From Mesorhizobium sp. B4-1-4 (GTDB lineage Bacteria; Pseudomonadota; Alphaproteobacteria; Rhizobiales; Rhizobiaceae), in NCBI RefSeq assembly GCF_006439395.2, contig NZ_CP083950.1:3472001-3536000 (forward strand): a stretch of DNA of 64,000 bases, written 5' to 3'. Both the position numbers and the translations under genes were made by a program. Within the stretch, counting starts at the first letter, position 1. Every line of letters begins with the position of its first letter. The notes beneath the pieces are model-generated. The model searched no databases. It had not been told where the DNA came from and saw only the letters and a program-made list of their open reading frames with translations. Of the stretch, positions 49,585 through 59,064 are shown piece by piece.

Positions 49585-51249
49585 GTGACCGGCTCCGTCG
49601 TCCTGCTGCATCTGGCCGGCGCCGTCGCACTGATGCTGTTTGCCACCCGCATGGTGAAGACCGGCGTCGAGCGTGCTTATGGCGACATGCTGCGCCATCG
49701 CTTGCGCGCCACCATGCGCAACCCGATCATGGCCGTGCTGGCCGGAACGGGCCTGGCGATCGCGCTGCAGAGTTCCACCGCGGTCACTCTGCTGGTCGGC
49801 TCCTTCGCCGGCTCGGGCATCGTCTCCGGCGCCGCAGGCCAATTGGCGGTGCGCGGCGCCGAGATCGGCTCGGCGCTGGTGGTCAAGCTGCTGACGTTCG
49901 ATCTGACACTGCTGGTGCCGCTCTGCCTGATCACCGGCACGGTGATGTTCATGGCCACCGAGCGGCGCGACTGGCGCCAGACCGGCCGCATCCTGGTCGG
50001 CATCGGCCTTTTGATCCTGTCGCTGGAAATGATCGGCCAGGCCTCGGAGCCGTTGCGCAACAGCCAGCTCATGCCGGTCATCATCAACTACTTCTCCAGC
50101 GATTCCATCACCGCCTATCTGCTGGCGGCGCTGATCACCTGGCTGTTCCAGTCGAGCATCGCGGCAGTCCTGTTGATGGCGACGCTGGCTGGCCGCGGCC
50201 TGATCACGCCCGAGCTCGGCATCGTCCTCATCCTCGGCGTCAATCTCGGTTCCTCGATCATCGCGCCGATGCTGACCCGCTCGGCCAGCCCCGCCGTACG
50301 CGTCGTGCCGATCGGCAATCTCCTGATGCGCGGGCTTGGGTCGCTGGTCATGCTGGTGCTGTTCATGATCTTCAGGCCGCATGTCGGCTTTCTCGGCACC
50401 ATGGCGGCCGACCAGATCGTCAACGCCCATATCCTGTTCAACGTCATCATCCTGCTCGCCGGCCTGCCGCTGGCCAGCTTGGTCTACCGCGCTTCCGAGA
50501 AGATCGTGGCGCTCGGCGCCAAGCCGGCGCCGGCGGCCTCGCTCGACGTCACCGAACTCTCGGCGCTCAACGAGAGCGCGCTCGACGTGCCGAGCCAGGC
50601 GCTGGCCAACGCCACCCGCGAGGTGGTGCGGGTATGCGAGACGGTCGAGATCATGCTGAAACGCATCATCGAGCTCTATGAGGACGCCGACACCGACAAG
50701 ATCAAGGCGCTTGCCGCCCTCGACGACCGCGTCGACCGCAAGCACGCGGCCATAAAACTCTACCTCGCCAAGGTCACCAAGATGCCGCTGACCGAGGACG
50801 AGTCGCTGCGCTGCCAGGAGCTGATTGGCGCCTGCGTCAAGCTCGAGCAGGTCGGTGACATCATCGTTCGCAACATGCTGGTGCATGTGAAGAAGAAGTT
50901 CGATCGCAGGCTGGAATTCACCGACGAAGGCTGGAGCGAATTGTGCGCCTTCCACAGCTCGGTGCTGGCCAATGCGCGGCTCGCCTTCAACGTGCTGGTC
51001 TCGCGCGACCCCGAAACGGCCCGTCAGCTGGTGCTGGAGAAGGACCAGCTGCGCGACCGCGAGAAGGAAACCAGCGCCAGCCATTTCCTGCGGCTGCGCG
51101 AAGGCACCGCAAAAAGCGTCGAAACCAGCTCGATCCACCTCGACACCATCCGCGATCTCAAGCAGATCAACTCGCTGCTGGCATCGATGGCCTATCCCGT
51201 CCTCGAAGAGCGCGGCCTGCTCACCGGGTCGAGGTTGAAGGCGAGCTGA
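49585..51249 (+). CDS. Na/Pi cotransporter family protein with PhoU-like domain
   Basis: A 554-residue membrane protein. Two inverted Na/Pi-cotransporter repeats are seen, each with a QSS motif: IALQSSTAVTLLVGSFAGSG (about residue 65) and WLFQSSIAAVLLMATLAGRG (about 190). Eight or so membrane segments end near residue 310. The C-terminal cytoplasmic half is a PhoU-like helical domain (RVCETVEIMLKRIIELYEDA, LEQVGDIIVRNMLVHVKKKF). It would import or export phosphate with sodium. Starts with GTG at 49585, overlapping the end of a short upstream ORF. No pho-box was identified. Confidence 0.93.
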   Translation: MTGSVVLLHLAGAVALMLFATRMVKTGVERAYGDMLRHRLRATMRNPIMAVLAGTGLAIALQSSTAVTLLVGSFAGSGIVSGAAGQLAVRGAEIGSALVVKLLTFDLTLLVPLCLITGTVMFMATERRDWRQTGRILVGIGLLILSLEMIGQASEPLRNSQLMPVIINYFSSDSITAYLLAALITWLFQSSIAAVLLMATLAGRGLITPELGIVLILGVNLGSSIIAPMLTRSASPAVRVVPIGNLLMRGLGSLVMLVLFMIFRPHVGFLGTMAADQIVNAHILFNVIILLAGLPLASLVYRASEKIVALGAKPAPAASLDVTELSALNESALDVPSQALANATREVVRVCETVEIMLKRIIELYEDADTDKIKALAALDDRVDRKHAAIKLYLAKVTKMPLTEDESLRCQELIGACVKLEQVGDIIVRNMLVHVKKKFDRRLEFTDEGWSELCAFHSSVLANARLAFNVLVSRDPETARQLVLEKDQLRDREKETSASHFLRLREGTAKSVETSSIHLDTIRDLKQINSLLASMAYPVLEERGLLTGSRLKAS

Positions 51250-51380
51250 GGCGCAAGCTTTTTGCCGCAAAGGCATCAACTTGGAACAAGGTTGCGTCAT
51301 CCCGGCTTCAACGGCAAAATTAGTCTTTGCTCATCCTGCCATCCGTCGGCTAAGCATCTGATGCCACCGGGAGGAAATCG

Positions 51381-51590
51381 ATGGATACCCATTCGCGCAG
51401 TTTCGCCAAGGCGCTTTCCTGGCGCGTGACCGGCACCGTCGACACGATAATCATCTCGTTGGTGGTGACCGGAAGCGTCAAGCTCGCGGCCGCCATAGGC
51501 GTAACAGAGGTCTTCACCAAATCGCTGCTCTATTATTTTCACGAGCGAGCGTGGCTGAAGATTCCCTACGGGCGCAGGAACGCGACATAG
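51381..51590 (+). CDS. DUF2061 membrane protein
   Basis: A 69-residue protein of the DUF2061 family: SFAKALSWRVTGTVDTIIIS, LVVTGSVKLAAAIGVTEVFT and KSLLYYFHERAWLKI. It has two short hydrophobic segments, and related domains are sometimes fused to sulphate adenylyltransferase. The function is unknown. GGGAGG precedes the ATG. It is 131 bases after the Na/Pi gene on the same strand. Confidence 0.9.
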   Translation: MDTHSRSFAKALSWRVTGTVDTIIISLVVTGSVKLAAAIGVTEVFTKSLLYYFHERAWLKIPYGRRNAT

Positions 51591-51754
51591 CGGCCCGTCC
51601 GCTGCCGGCCGGCACCGCCCCGCCCGGTTGCCACGCCACTGGCCGACACAACGGAACCGGTCAAGAAAAGCTAAACCGGCGACAAAAAATTCTGGATTGC
51701 CGGCAACGCCCATCCGTGGTTTGAGGCCTGCATTCGAGGATCCCATTTCCGGCC

Positions 51755-52939
51755 ATGTCGCTTCCGCTGATTGCCCTGTTCATCGCCGCCTTCGCCTTCG
51801 GCACCACCGAGTTCGTCATCGCCGGCGTGCTGCCGCAGGTGGCGCAGGGCCTCGGCGTTTCGGTCCCCTCCGCCGGCTATCTCGTTTCCGGCTATGCCTG
51901 CGGCATCGCCATTGGCGGGCCGTTGCTGGCGCTCGCCACCAAGTCGCTGTCGCGCAAGACCCTGCTGCTCGGCCTCGCCATTGCCTTCACCATAGGCCAG
52001 GCGGCCTGCGCGCTGGCGCCCGACTTCACCTCGATGCTGCTCCTGCGTATTGCCGTCGCTGTCGCGCATGGCGCCTATTTCGGCGTCGCCATGGTGGTCG
52101 CGGTCGGCCTGGTGCGCAAGGACCAGCGCGGCATGGCCGTTGCCGTCATCCTCTCGGGCCTCACCGTTTCCAACGTCATCGGCGTGCCGGCCGGCACGGC
52201 GATCGGCAATATCTGGGGCTGGCGCGCGACCTTCTGGGTGATGGGGGCGCTGGGCGTGGCGGCGACCCTTGCCATGGCCGCCCTTTTGCCGCGCGCCGCC
52301 GGATATCAGGCCAAGCCCGCCGATCTCGCCAGCGAGGCCCGCGTGCTGGCGCGCCAACAGGTCTGGACCTCGCTGATCCTGATGCTGATGCTGATGATCG
52401 GCCAGTTCGGCCTGTTCACCTACATCACGCCGACCCTGCTGGAGGTCACCGGCCTCGACGAGAACCTGGTGCCCTGGGTGCTGCTGCTCAACGGTGTCGG
52501 CGCCACGCTGGGCGTCTTCCTTGGCGGCAAGCTTTCCGACTGGAAGCTGATGCCCTCGCTGATCGCCATGCTCTTCCTGCAGGCGGTGACGCTGGCGGTG
52601 ATCTACGCCGTCAGCCCCTACCCCTTGCCGATGATCGTGGCGATCGTCGTCTGGGGCGGACTCAACTTCGCCATCGGCACGCCGATCCAGACCCGCATCC
52701 TGGCCTGGACGGCCGACGCATCCGGTCTCGCCGCCTCGCTCATTCCATCCGGCTTCAATATCGGCATCGCATTGGCCGCATCGCTGGGTGCCGCCATGCT
52801 CAATGGCGGCTACGGCTATCGCAGCCTGCCATTGCTCGGCGCTTTTGCCATGCTGATCGCCGTCACCGTCGCTGTTGCCTCGCACATTTGGGAACGCCGC
52901 GCCGACGTCAGGCCACCACTGCCGGCGGCGGCCGAGTAG
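51755..52939 (+). CDS. MFS transporter, AraJ-like DHA1 subgroup
   Basis: A 394-residue permease with twelve predicted membrane segments. ALFIAAFAFGTTEFVIAGVL is the start typical of AraJ/YdhP-type drug or arabinose exporters, and the cytoplasmic loop LALATKSLSRKTLLLG is the motif A region. The second half repeats the fold (ILMLMLMIGQFGLFTYITPT). The substrate cannot be inferred. No strong Shine-Dalgarno is seen before the ATG at 51755. The P1 peptidase gene begins 93 bases downstream on the same strand. Confidence 0.93.
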   Translation: MSLPLIALFIAAFAFGTTEFVIAGVLPQVAQGLGVSVPSAGYLVSGYACGIAIGGPLLALATKSLSRKTLLLGLAIAFTIGQAACALAPDFTSMLLLRIAVAVAHGAYFGVAMVVAVGLVRKDQRGMAVAVILSGLTVSNVIGVPAGTAIGNIWGWRATFWVMGALGVAATLAMAALLPRAAGYQAKPADLASEARVLARQQVWTSLILMLMLMIGQFGLFTYITPTLLEVTGLDENLVPWVLLLNGVGATLGVFLGGKLSDWKLMPSLIAMLFLQAVTLAVIYAVSPYPLPMIVAIVVWGGLNFAIGTPIQTRILAWTADASGLAASLIPSGFNIGIALAASLGAAMLNGGYGYRSLPLLGAFAMLIAVTVAVASHIWERRADVRPPLPAAAE

Positions 52940-53032
52940 ATCAGAACCGACGACCCTGGCCGCGTGTCGTCCGCGCCGTGCCCGATGACCACGACAGGGC
53001 CCGCACGGACCGTTTGTGAAACCGGAGCAGAG

Positions 53033-54067
53033 ATGGGAAGAGCCAGCGATTTCGGCCTGACCTGCGGCAGATTGCCGACGGGCACGCACAATGCGATCAC
53101 CGACGTGCCCGGCATACGCGTCGGCCACTGCACGCTGCGTAACGGCGACATCAACACCGGCGTGACGGCCATCCTGCCGCATGGCGGGAATTTGTTCCGC
53201 AAGAAGGTGGCCGCGGCGAGCCATGTCATCAACGGCTTCGGCAAGACCGTCGGCCTGGCGCAGGTCCAGGAACTCGGCACCTTGGAAACGCCGATTCTCC
53301 TGACCAACACGCTCTCGGTCGGAACCTGCGCCACGACGCTGATTCGCGACGCCGTCCGCCAGAATCCGGATATCGGCCGCACCACCGGAACCGTCAATCC
53401 GGTGGTCGGCGAGTGCAATGACGGCCCGCTGAACGACATCCAGGCGCTGGCGGTGACCGAGGAGCACGCGCTTGCCGCGTTGGCGGACGCGCAGGAGGGA
53501 CCGGTCGAACAGGGCAATGTCGGCGCCGGAACGGGAATGAGCTGCTTCGGCTTTAAGGGTGGTATCGGCTCGGCGTCGAGAACGATATCGCTTGGCGGAG
53601 ACCATCACCTGGGCGTCCTCGTCCTGTCGAATTTCGGCAGGGCCGGAGACCTCGTTCTGCCCGATGGGCGCCGGCCCGACCCGAGGCGGCCGGTCGAGGC
53701 CGAACGCGGCTCGATCATCGTCGTGCTGGCGACGGATGTGCCACTGGAACACCGCCAGCTCGAGAGGGTGGCGCGCCGCGCCGGAGCCGGCATCGCCAGG
53801 CTCGGCTCGTTCTGGGGCCATGGCAGCGGCGACATCGCCATCGCCTTCAGCACCGGCAATCTGGTCGACCACGATGAGACCCGCGATCTGGTGCCGCTGC
53901 TCGCGCTCAACGAGGCGCGCATCGACATGCTTTTCCAGGCGGCGGCGGACGCCACGCACGAGGCGGTGCTGAACTCCATGCTGTCCGCCGACGCCTTCAC
54001 CGGCAGGGCCGGCAAGCAACGCGCGTCGCTGGCCGACTGGCTGCGCGATCAGGCCGAAAAGCGGTAG
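53033..54067 (+). CDS. P1-family peptidase (DmpA/L-aminopeptidase-like)
   Basis: A 344-residue self-processing Ntn-hydrolase of family S58. N-terminal NAITDVPGIRVGHCTLRNGD, then TGVTAILPHGGNLFRKKVAA, the tunnel residues (TNTLSVGTCATTLIRDAV) and the autocleavage Gly-Ser in ARLGSFWGHGSGDIAIA. Members release N-terminal D- or L-amino acids or beta-peptides. Start at 53033 has GGAG five bases upstream; the open frame before it is not conserved. It could process peptides exported by the preceding MFS gene, but that is only a guess from position. Confidence 0.93.
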   Translation: MGRASDFGLTCGRLPTGTHNAITDVPGIRVGHCTLRNGDINTGVTAILPHGGNLFRKKVAAASHVINGFGKTVGLAQVQELGTLETPILLTNTLSVGTCATTLIRDAVRQNPDIGRTTGTVNPVVGECNDGPLNDIQALAVTEEHALAALADAQEGPVEQGNVGAGTGMSCFGFKGGIGSASRTISLGGDHHLGVLVLSNFGRAGDLVLPDGRRPDPRRPVEAERGSIIVVLATDVPLEHRQLERVARRAGAGIARLGSFWGHGSGDIAIAFSTGNLVDHDETRDLVPLLALNEARIDMLFQAAADATHEAVLNSMLSADAFTGRAGKQRASLADWLRDQAEKR

Positions 54068-54072
54068 CCGCT

Positions 54073-54549
54073 CTACAGATCGATTCGGAACCGCAGGCTC
54101 TCCACCCCGCCATAGGCGGCATCCTCGAAGAAGCGCTCGACGAGCTTGCCGCCATTGGCCAGGATCACCTTGTGTGAAGCCGGATTGCCCGGCTTGGCGG
54201 TGATCTCGACATAGGGAAGGCCGATCTCCCTCGCCTCGTCCAGCATCAGCCGCAGGGCCTCGGTGGCATAGCCGCGCCGCCGCTTCCACGGCACCACCGC
54301 ATAGCCGATATGGCCAAGCACATGGGGCGGCAGTTCCGCCGTTCCCTTCTGCCAGCGAAAACCGATCGCGCCCGATGCCTCGCCGTCCCAGATCCAGCGT
54401 CTGAAACTCGGCAGGCGCGGCACTTGTCTGCCGTCGGGCAAGGTGATGGATGGGCCCTTGGCCTCGGGATCGTCGAGGCTGGCCAGGAAGGCCACGGGAT
54501 CCTCGTCTATCGCCGCAAGCTGCTCGCGTGTCGCAACCTCCAGCCGCAC
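54073..54549 (-). CDS. GNAT-family N-acetyltransferase
   Basis: A 158-residue acetyltransferase. The acetyl-CoA loop is VVPWKRRRGYATEALRLMLD and the last strands are YVEITAKPGNPASHKVILAN, both normal for GNAT. The N-terminal part has PSFRRWIWDGEASGAIGFRW. The substrate (protein, antibiotic or metabolite) is unknown. It is convergent with the P1 peptidase gene with five bases between stops. Confidence 0.92.
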   Translation of the reverse strand: MRLEVATREQLAAIDEDPVAFLASLDDPEAKGPSITLPDGRQVPRLPSFRRWIWDGEASGAIGFRWQKGTAELPPHVLGHIGYAVVPWKRRRGYATEALRLMLDEAREIGLPYVEITAKPGNPASHKVILANGGKLVERFFEDAAYGGVESLRFRIDL

Positions 54550-54660
54550 ATTGTCCGGCGACCAGCCGCGCTCGAGCGCCGCTTGTAGGACGGCAGATGC
54601 TTGAGCGCGGGTTTGACGATCTCGATCATGATCCAGGCATAGCTTTGCCCGGTTGAACGC

Positions 54661-55371
54661 TCAAGCCGCCTGGAAGCGGATCTCGCCCTTGTTCAGGAAA
54701 CACACCTTGCTGAACAGCGACAGCTCCAGCGGGTTCGGCAATCTGACGTCACTGATATCAGGAAACGGTTTTGTCGAGGGATCGTAGGACCGGTCGATCT
54801 GCGAGATGAAGACCAGTATAACGCCCCTGTCGCGTGCGAAAGCCTTCAGCGCACGGACCTGATCCATCAGGGCCGGGTTTTCCCGCTTCTGGTCGAGCAG
54901 TTGCAGATAGTCGATGACCGCCAGCGTGCCGCGCGGCGCCGATCCCAACGTCCTGACGATATAGTCGGCGCTGATGGCATCGGAATTGTCGAACTCGAAC
55001 AGTTTGTCGAACCGGGCCGGATCGACCCCGATGGCGCGAAACCGCTCCAGCACGTCGTGCTGCGTATATTCCAGCGTGAAGAACACACCGCGATGGCCAT
55101 GCTTCATCGCTTCGACCGCGAGTTCGAGGCTCATCAGGGTCTTGCCGTGGCCCGGCCGCGCACCGACCAGAACAAGGTCGCCCGGCGCCAACCGCGAGAA
55201 CAGCCTGCCGGCCGGTGTGGCTTCAGAGCCATTGGCCGCGAGCAGGCTCCAGCTGGCAAAACCTTCTTGTGCTGCAATATGGTCAAGCGCCTGATGCAGC
55301 GGAATTTTTGCCGCTCGGGACAACAGCCTCGCCTGGCGCTTCAGATGATAGACGGGCTGGGATAGCCTCAT
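54661..55371 (-). CDS. Stand-alone DnaB-like RecA-fold ATPase
   Basis: A 236-residue protein containing only a RecA/DnaB-type ATPase core: Walker A GARPGHGKT (about residues 70-78), Walker B LAVIDYLQLLDQ, and a downstream ILVFISQIDRS that matches motif H3. It lacks the N-terminal domain through which replicative DnaB forms hexamers, and its first 45 residues (LKRQARLLSRAAKIPLHQAL, DHIAAQEGFASWSLL) are a short helical domain found on unrelated bacterial proteins. It could be a KaiC-like or anti-phage ATPase or a helicase regulator. The sequence shows intact nucleotide binding but no DNA-binding loops I can name. Confidence 0.8.
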   Translation of the reverse strand: MRLSQPVYHLKRQARLLSRAAKIPLHQALDHIAAQEGFASWSLLAANGSEATPAGRLFSRLAPGDLVLVGARPGHGKTLMSLELAVEAMKHGHRGVFFTLEYTQHDVLERFRAIGVDPARFDKLFEFDNSDAISADYIVRTLGSAPRGTLAVIDYLQLLDQKRENPALMDQVRALKAFARDRGVILVFISQIDRSYDPSTKPFPDISDVRLPNPLELSLFSKVCFLNKGEIRFQAA

Positions 55372-55757
55372 CGCAAAACCTCCTGATGCGAGCAGTTTCG
55401 CAACCCCTCCTTATGCCTTGTGCTCGAACAGTCGGTCCGGTGCTCGGATAGCCCTGCATGAACTGATGCTTTCCCGGCGGAGGGAGGAGGCGTGGGCCAC
55501 GCCAGACTCAGATCATAGCGCAATCCCAGCGGGTCGAAAATCGGCGGATCGAAGATCGCGAATGCCAGCCGATGCGAAGACGCGCGCCGCAAGCCTTGAG
55601 CCAGCATCCCGGCCTATGGACATTTTTGCGCGCCGACCTTGTTCTTCGTGCAGGTTTCCCGGAACACTAAACAAGATGTGTCTCGCCGATTGTCACGCGG
55701 CATTTTATGATCGCCGCGGTGATTCACCGTGCGAAGTAAAAACGGTTCGGCAGGAGA
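55372..55757. other. Gap between the DnaB-like and L,D-transpeptidase genes
   Basis: Open frames exist on both strands but none has a domain, conserved start or ribosome site that I can support. It must hold the divergent promoters of the flanking genes. Confidence 0.45.
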
Positions 55758-56765
55758 ATGGGTCTGGTGCGGTTGAGATCTGTCCCATTGGGTGTTGCTG
55801 GGGCCTTCGGCCTGCTCATCATCGTCGCCTTGATGGCGTCGGTCCGGTCCTTTGCCGCGCCCTCGGCCCTCCCGGCCTGGCTGCAGGCTCATGTCGGCGA
55901 CAGCGACGGCCAGATTTCGCAGGTGGTCCTGGAACGCGCGCGCGCGCTCTATCTGAAGAAGGTGGCCCAGGGCGCCGTCACGAATCCCTGTTATTTCGCC
56001 ATGGACGCCACCCGTCCCGGCGATCTCGGCAATGGCGTGCTCGGGCGCCGGTACTATGTCATCTGCGAAGCCAGTCAGTCGTTTCATGCCATCGCGTCGG
56101 GGCATGGCGGCGGCCGCAATCTGAAAGGCACGGTCGATTTTTCAAACGGCAGGCGGTGCTCCAAGAACTTCGGCAACGCCATGGATTCGGAGTTGACCGC
56201 CGGCGGCGCCTATATGACCCGCGAGGCGAAGACATCCTTCAAGGGTTTTTATCGCGCCGGCGCCAAACAGGATGCCGCCTTCCTGCGCACCTTCATACAG
56301 TTCGATGGCGAGGGCGAAGCCGCCAACGCCAGGCAACGCGTGATCGGCGGCCACGCGGCGCAGGTGCTGCGCACCATGTGCATGCGCAAAACCCCCAACA
56401 GCTCCTATGCCGACCATGATGGTCTGGTGCCCTTCGGCAAGCTGGTGGAATATGCCGGCGGCCGCAGCAATGGCTGCACCAGCTGGTCGCCGGCGGACGC
56501 GCGGCAGATCATCTCGATGGTGAAGGACAACCCGACGACGCTCTACATCTATCCGGAATCGCGCGACATCGCCGCCGTTGCGCAGGCGGCGGCAAAGGGC
56601 CATTCGCTATCCAGCGACGGGCCTTATTGGAACGCGTCCTGCCTGAAGGAAATCGGCGCGCCGAAATTCTGGCCGCGCAAAACCCTCGAGCCGATCATCG
56701 CCCAGTACAAGAAGGATCATCCCGCACCGCCCGCGCAGCCGCTGCCGATCTGCAAGGAGCCGTGA
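55758..56765 (+). CDS. Murein L,D-transpeptidase catalytic domain protein (YkuD_2)
   Basis: A 335-residue exported protein. The first 35 residues hold one hydrophobic segment (LGVAGAFGLLIIVALMASVR), a signal peptide or anchor. The catalytic region has the conserved His in FHAIASGHGGGRN and the nucleophile Cys in SNGCTSWSPADAR, the plan of the YkuD_2 family that makes 3-3 crosslinks in peptidoglycan or attaches proteins to it. The tail PAPPAQPLPICKEP is proline-rich. It acts in the periplasm. GGAGA precedes the ATG at 55758. Confidence 0.88.
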   Translation: MGLVRLRSVPLGVAGAFGLLIIVALMASVRSFAAPSALPAWLQAHVGDSDGQISQVVLERARALYLKKVAQGAVTNPCYFAMDATRPGDLGNGVLGRRYYVICEASQSFHAIASGHGGGRNLKGTVDFSNGRRCSKNFGNAMDSELTAGGAYMTREAKTSFKGFYRAGAKQDAAFLRTFIQFDGEGEAANARQRVIGGHAAQVLRTMCMRKTPNSSYADHDGLVPFGKLVEYAGGRSNGCTSWSPADARQIISMVKDNPTTLYIYPESRDIAAVAQAAAKGHSLSSDGPYWNASCLKEIGAPKFWPRKTLEPIIAQYKKDHPAPPAQPLPICKEP

Positions 56766-56800
56766 AGCCGTTCGATCGGCGCCGTCGTGGCCGGAAAGGC

Positions 56801-57250
56801 CTACTGCAACAGGCCCTTGACGATGCCGCTCGCCTTGCCGAAATCCATCTGGCCGGCATATTTCTGCTTCAGCGCGGCGATCACCTTGCCCATGTCCTTC
56901 TGGCTGGCAGCGCCGGTCGCGGCGATCGCTTCGCGCGCCGCGGCCGTGATCGCCGCATCGTCGAGCTGCGTCGGCAGGAAATCACGGATGATCTCCATTT
57001 CGCCGCGCTCCTGCGCGGCCAGTTCCGGGCGCTTGCCGTCCTCGAAAGCCTTGGCCGATTCCTCGCGCTGCTTCACCATCTTGGCCAGGATCTGCAGGAT
57101 CTCCTCGTCGCTGGCCGGCTCCTTGCCGGCGCCGCGATTGGCGATGTCGCGATCGTGGATGGCGGCCTGGATCAGCCGCAATGTCGGCAGCCGGTGCTTG
57201 TCCTGCGCCTTCATCGCGCTCTTCAGGGATTCGGCGATTTTCGCGCGCAT
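56801..57250 (-). CDS. GatB/YqeY domain protein
   Basis: A 149-residue protein with the GatB/YqeY tRNA-binding fold: SLKSAMKAQDKHRLPTLRLI, EILQILAKMVKQREESAKAF, MGKVIAALKQKYAGQMDFGK. YqeY resembles the tRNA-binding tail of the GatB amidotransferase, but its own role is unclear. AAGGAGAAG precedes the ATG at 57250. It is divergent from carA. In related genomes, from memory, it sits directly before dnaG; here about 9 kb separates them. Confidence 0.95.
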   Translation of the reverse strand: MRAKIAESLKSAMKAQDKHRLPTLRLIQAAIHDRDIANRGAGKEPASDEEILQILAKMVKQREESAKAFEDGKRPELAAQERGEMEIIRDFLPTQLDDAAITAAAREAIAATGAASQKDMGKVIAALKQKYAGQMDFGKASGIVKGLLQ

Positions 57251-57527
57251 CGTGCCTTCTCCTTCGGTCGGCGCGGACAATAGCGCCGAGGGCAGGCCAA
57301 CGCAAATCCTGATGTGGCGGGGCAAGCCTATGATATTACTCAATGAAATAATTCGGAGCCGCAATCCGCATCGTCATTGACCGGCCTGCCCCCTTCCCCT
57401 ATGTACTGGGCCTTGCATGAACTGAAGCTTGGGTGCGTGGAGGCCGCGAATTCGCCGCTCCGCGCCATTTGCTGCGCGGATGGCCGGCTGGGCCTGTGGA
57501 AGCGCGCAGCCTGATAGGAGTGCCGAC

Positions 57528-58733
57528 ATGGCCGAGATGACGCCCGCCTGGGCCACCGAAAAGCCGACCGCCCTTCTGGTGCTGGCCGACGGCACCGTCA
57601 TCGAGGGCCGCGGTCTCGGCGCCACCGGCTCCGCCGTCGCCGAAGTCTGCTTCAACACGGCGCTCACCGGCTATGAGGAGATCCTCACCGATCCCTCCTA
57701 TGCCGGCCAGATCGTCACCTTCACCTTCCCGCATATCGGCAATATCGGCACCAATGGCGAGGACATCGAGGACCTCAATCCGGCCGCGCGCGCCGGCGCC
57801 GTCGGCGCCGTGTTCAAGGCCGATGTCACCAACCCGTCCAACTACCGCGCCGCCGGCCATCTCGACCAGTGGCTGAAGAAGCGCGGCATCGTCGCGCTGT
57901 CGGGCATCGACACGAGGGCGCTCACCGCGCTGATCCGCGAAAATGGCATGCCCAACGCCGTCATCGCGCATGCGCCGGATGGTGTCTTCGACCTCGATGA
58001 TCTGAAGCGGCGCGCCGCCGCATGGTCGGGCCTGATCGGGCTCGACCTCGCGAAGGAAGTCACCTCGGGCCAGTCCTCTGTCTGGCGCGAGACGCCCTGG
58101 GTGTGGAACGAAGGCTTTGGCGAGCAGGACGCGCCGACCATGCATGTCGTTGCCATCGACTATGGCGTCAAGCGCAACATATTGCGCCTGCTCGCGGGCC
58201 TCGGCGCCAAGGTCACGGTGGTTCCGGCCAAGACTGGTTCGGAAGAAATCCTGGCCATGCAGCCGGATGGCATCTTTCTCTCCAACGGTCCCGGCGACCC
58301 GGAAGCCACCGGCGACTATGCCGTGCCGGTCATCCAGGACTTGCTCAAGACCGACATTCCGGTGTTCGGCATCTGTCTCGGCCATCAGATGCTGGCACTG
58401 GCGCTGGGCGGCAAGACCGCCAAGATGCACCAGGGCCATCACGGCGCCAATCATCCGGTCAAGGACCACACCACCGGCAAGGTCGAGATCGTCTCGATGA
58501 ACCACGGCTTCGCCGTCGACGCGGACTCGCTGCCATCAGGCGTCGAGGAAACCCATGTCTCGCTGTTCGACGGCTCGAACTGCGGCATCGCGCTCACCGG
58601 CCGCCCGGTGTTCTCGGTCCAGCATCATCCCGAAGCCTCGCCCGGCCCGCAGGATTCCCACTATCTGTTCCGCCGTTTCGTCAACCTGATCCGCGAAAAG
58701 CGCGGCGAGGAGTTGCTGGCCGAGCGGGCCTGA
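57528..58733 (+). CDS. carA: Carbamoyl-phosphate synthase small subunit CarA
   Basis: A 401-residue glutaminase subunit that hydrolyses glutamine and passes ammonia to CarB for carbamoyl phosphate synthesis (arginine and pyrimidines). The N-terminal domain shows LTGYEEILTDPSYAGQIVTF; the class I amidotransferase domain has the nucleophile Cys in VFGICLGHQML and the His/Glu pair in FSVQHHPEASPGP. AGGAG precedes the ATG at 57528. carB is not adjacent; a toxin-antitoxin locus follows 70 bases downstream. Confidence 0.97.
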   Translation: MAEMTPAWATEKPTALLVLADGTVIEGRGLGATGSAVAEVCFNTALTGYEEILTDPSYAGQIVTFTFPHIGNIGTNGEDIEDLNPAARAGAVGAVFKADVTNPSNYRAAGHLDQWLKKRGIVALSGIDTRALTALIRENGMPNAVIAHAPDGVFDLDDLKRRAAAWSGLIGLDLAKEVTSGQSSVWRETPWVWNEGFGEQDAPTMHVVAIDYGVKRNILRLLAGLGAKVTVVPAKTGSEEILAMQPDGIFLSNGPGDPEATGDYAVPVIQDLLKTDIPVFGICLGHQMLALALGGKTAKMHQGHHGANHPVKDHTTGKVEIVSMNHGFAVDADSLPSGVEETHVSLFDGSNCGIALTGRPVFSVQHHPEASPGPQDSHYLFRRFVNLIREKRGEELLAERA

Positions 58734-58752
58734 TCTTTCCTGGATCGGCAAC

Positions 58753-58784
58753 AAGCGATAATATCGCTTAACACAAAGCGATAA
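58753..58784. promoter_or_regulatory. Operator candidate upstream of the second higBA-type locus
   Basis: AAGCGATA and TATCGCTT are perfect arms around a single A (58753-58769), and AAGCGATAA is repeated at 58776-58784. It lies between carA and the toxin start at 58803. Confidence 0.7.
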
Positions 58785-58802
58785 ATCTGCGATACCGCTG
58801 TT

Positions 58803-59053
58803 GTGAAGACGATTATCCTTTCGGTATCGGCGGCTCGCGATCTCGACAACCTGCCCGCTGACGTCCGCGAGCAGGTCTCCGAAGGTTTGATCGCCTACGC
58901 AGTCAGCGGCCGTGGAGATGTAAAGCGTCTTTCCGGCAGGGGCGGTTACAGGCTGCGGATTGGCCGCTACCGCGTCATATTCGATGAAGATCGCATCACG
59001 ATCCTTGCGTCTACATCGGCAAGCGTGAAACGACGACTTACAGCCGGCTATAG
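58803..59053 (+). pseudogene. RelE/ParE-family toxin, frameshifted
   Basis: The toxin frame starts with GTG and reads MKTIILSVSAARDLDNLPAD to YRVIFDEDRITILA. There the frame leaves the family: it continues ASTSASVKRRL into the antitoxin gene. Reading one base over gives YIGKRETTTYSRL and TAG at 59051-59053, the normal RelE/ParE ending. One base is missing near 59009 (CTTGCG/TCTACATC). The repaired protein would be 83 residues. The broken C-terminal strand probably removes toxicity; sequencing error is the alternative. Confidence 0.85.
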
Positions 59054-59064
59054 GACAGAAAGCC

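Noticed and set aside
49525..51300. 591-codon frame opposite the Na/Pi cotransporter gene
   Set aside because: Composition is His/Gln/Asp-rich antisense; the plus-strand protein has clear QSS transport motifs.
51671..54289. 872-codon frame antisense to the MFS and P1 peptidase genes
   Set aside because: No domain; it overlaps three well-supported genes and is explained by high GC at third positions.
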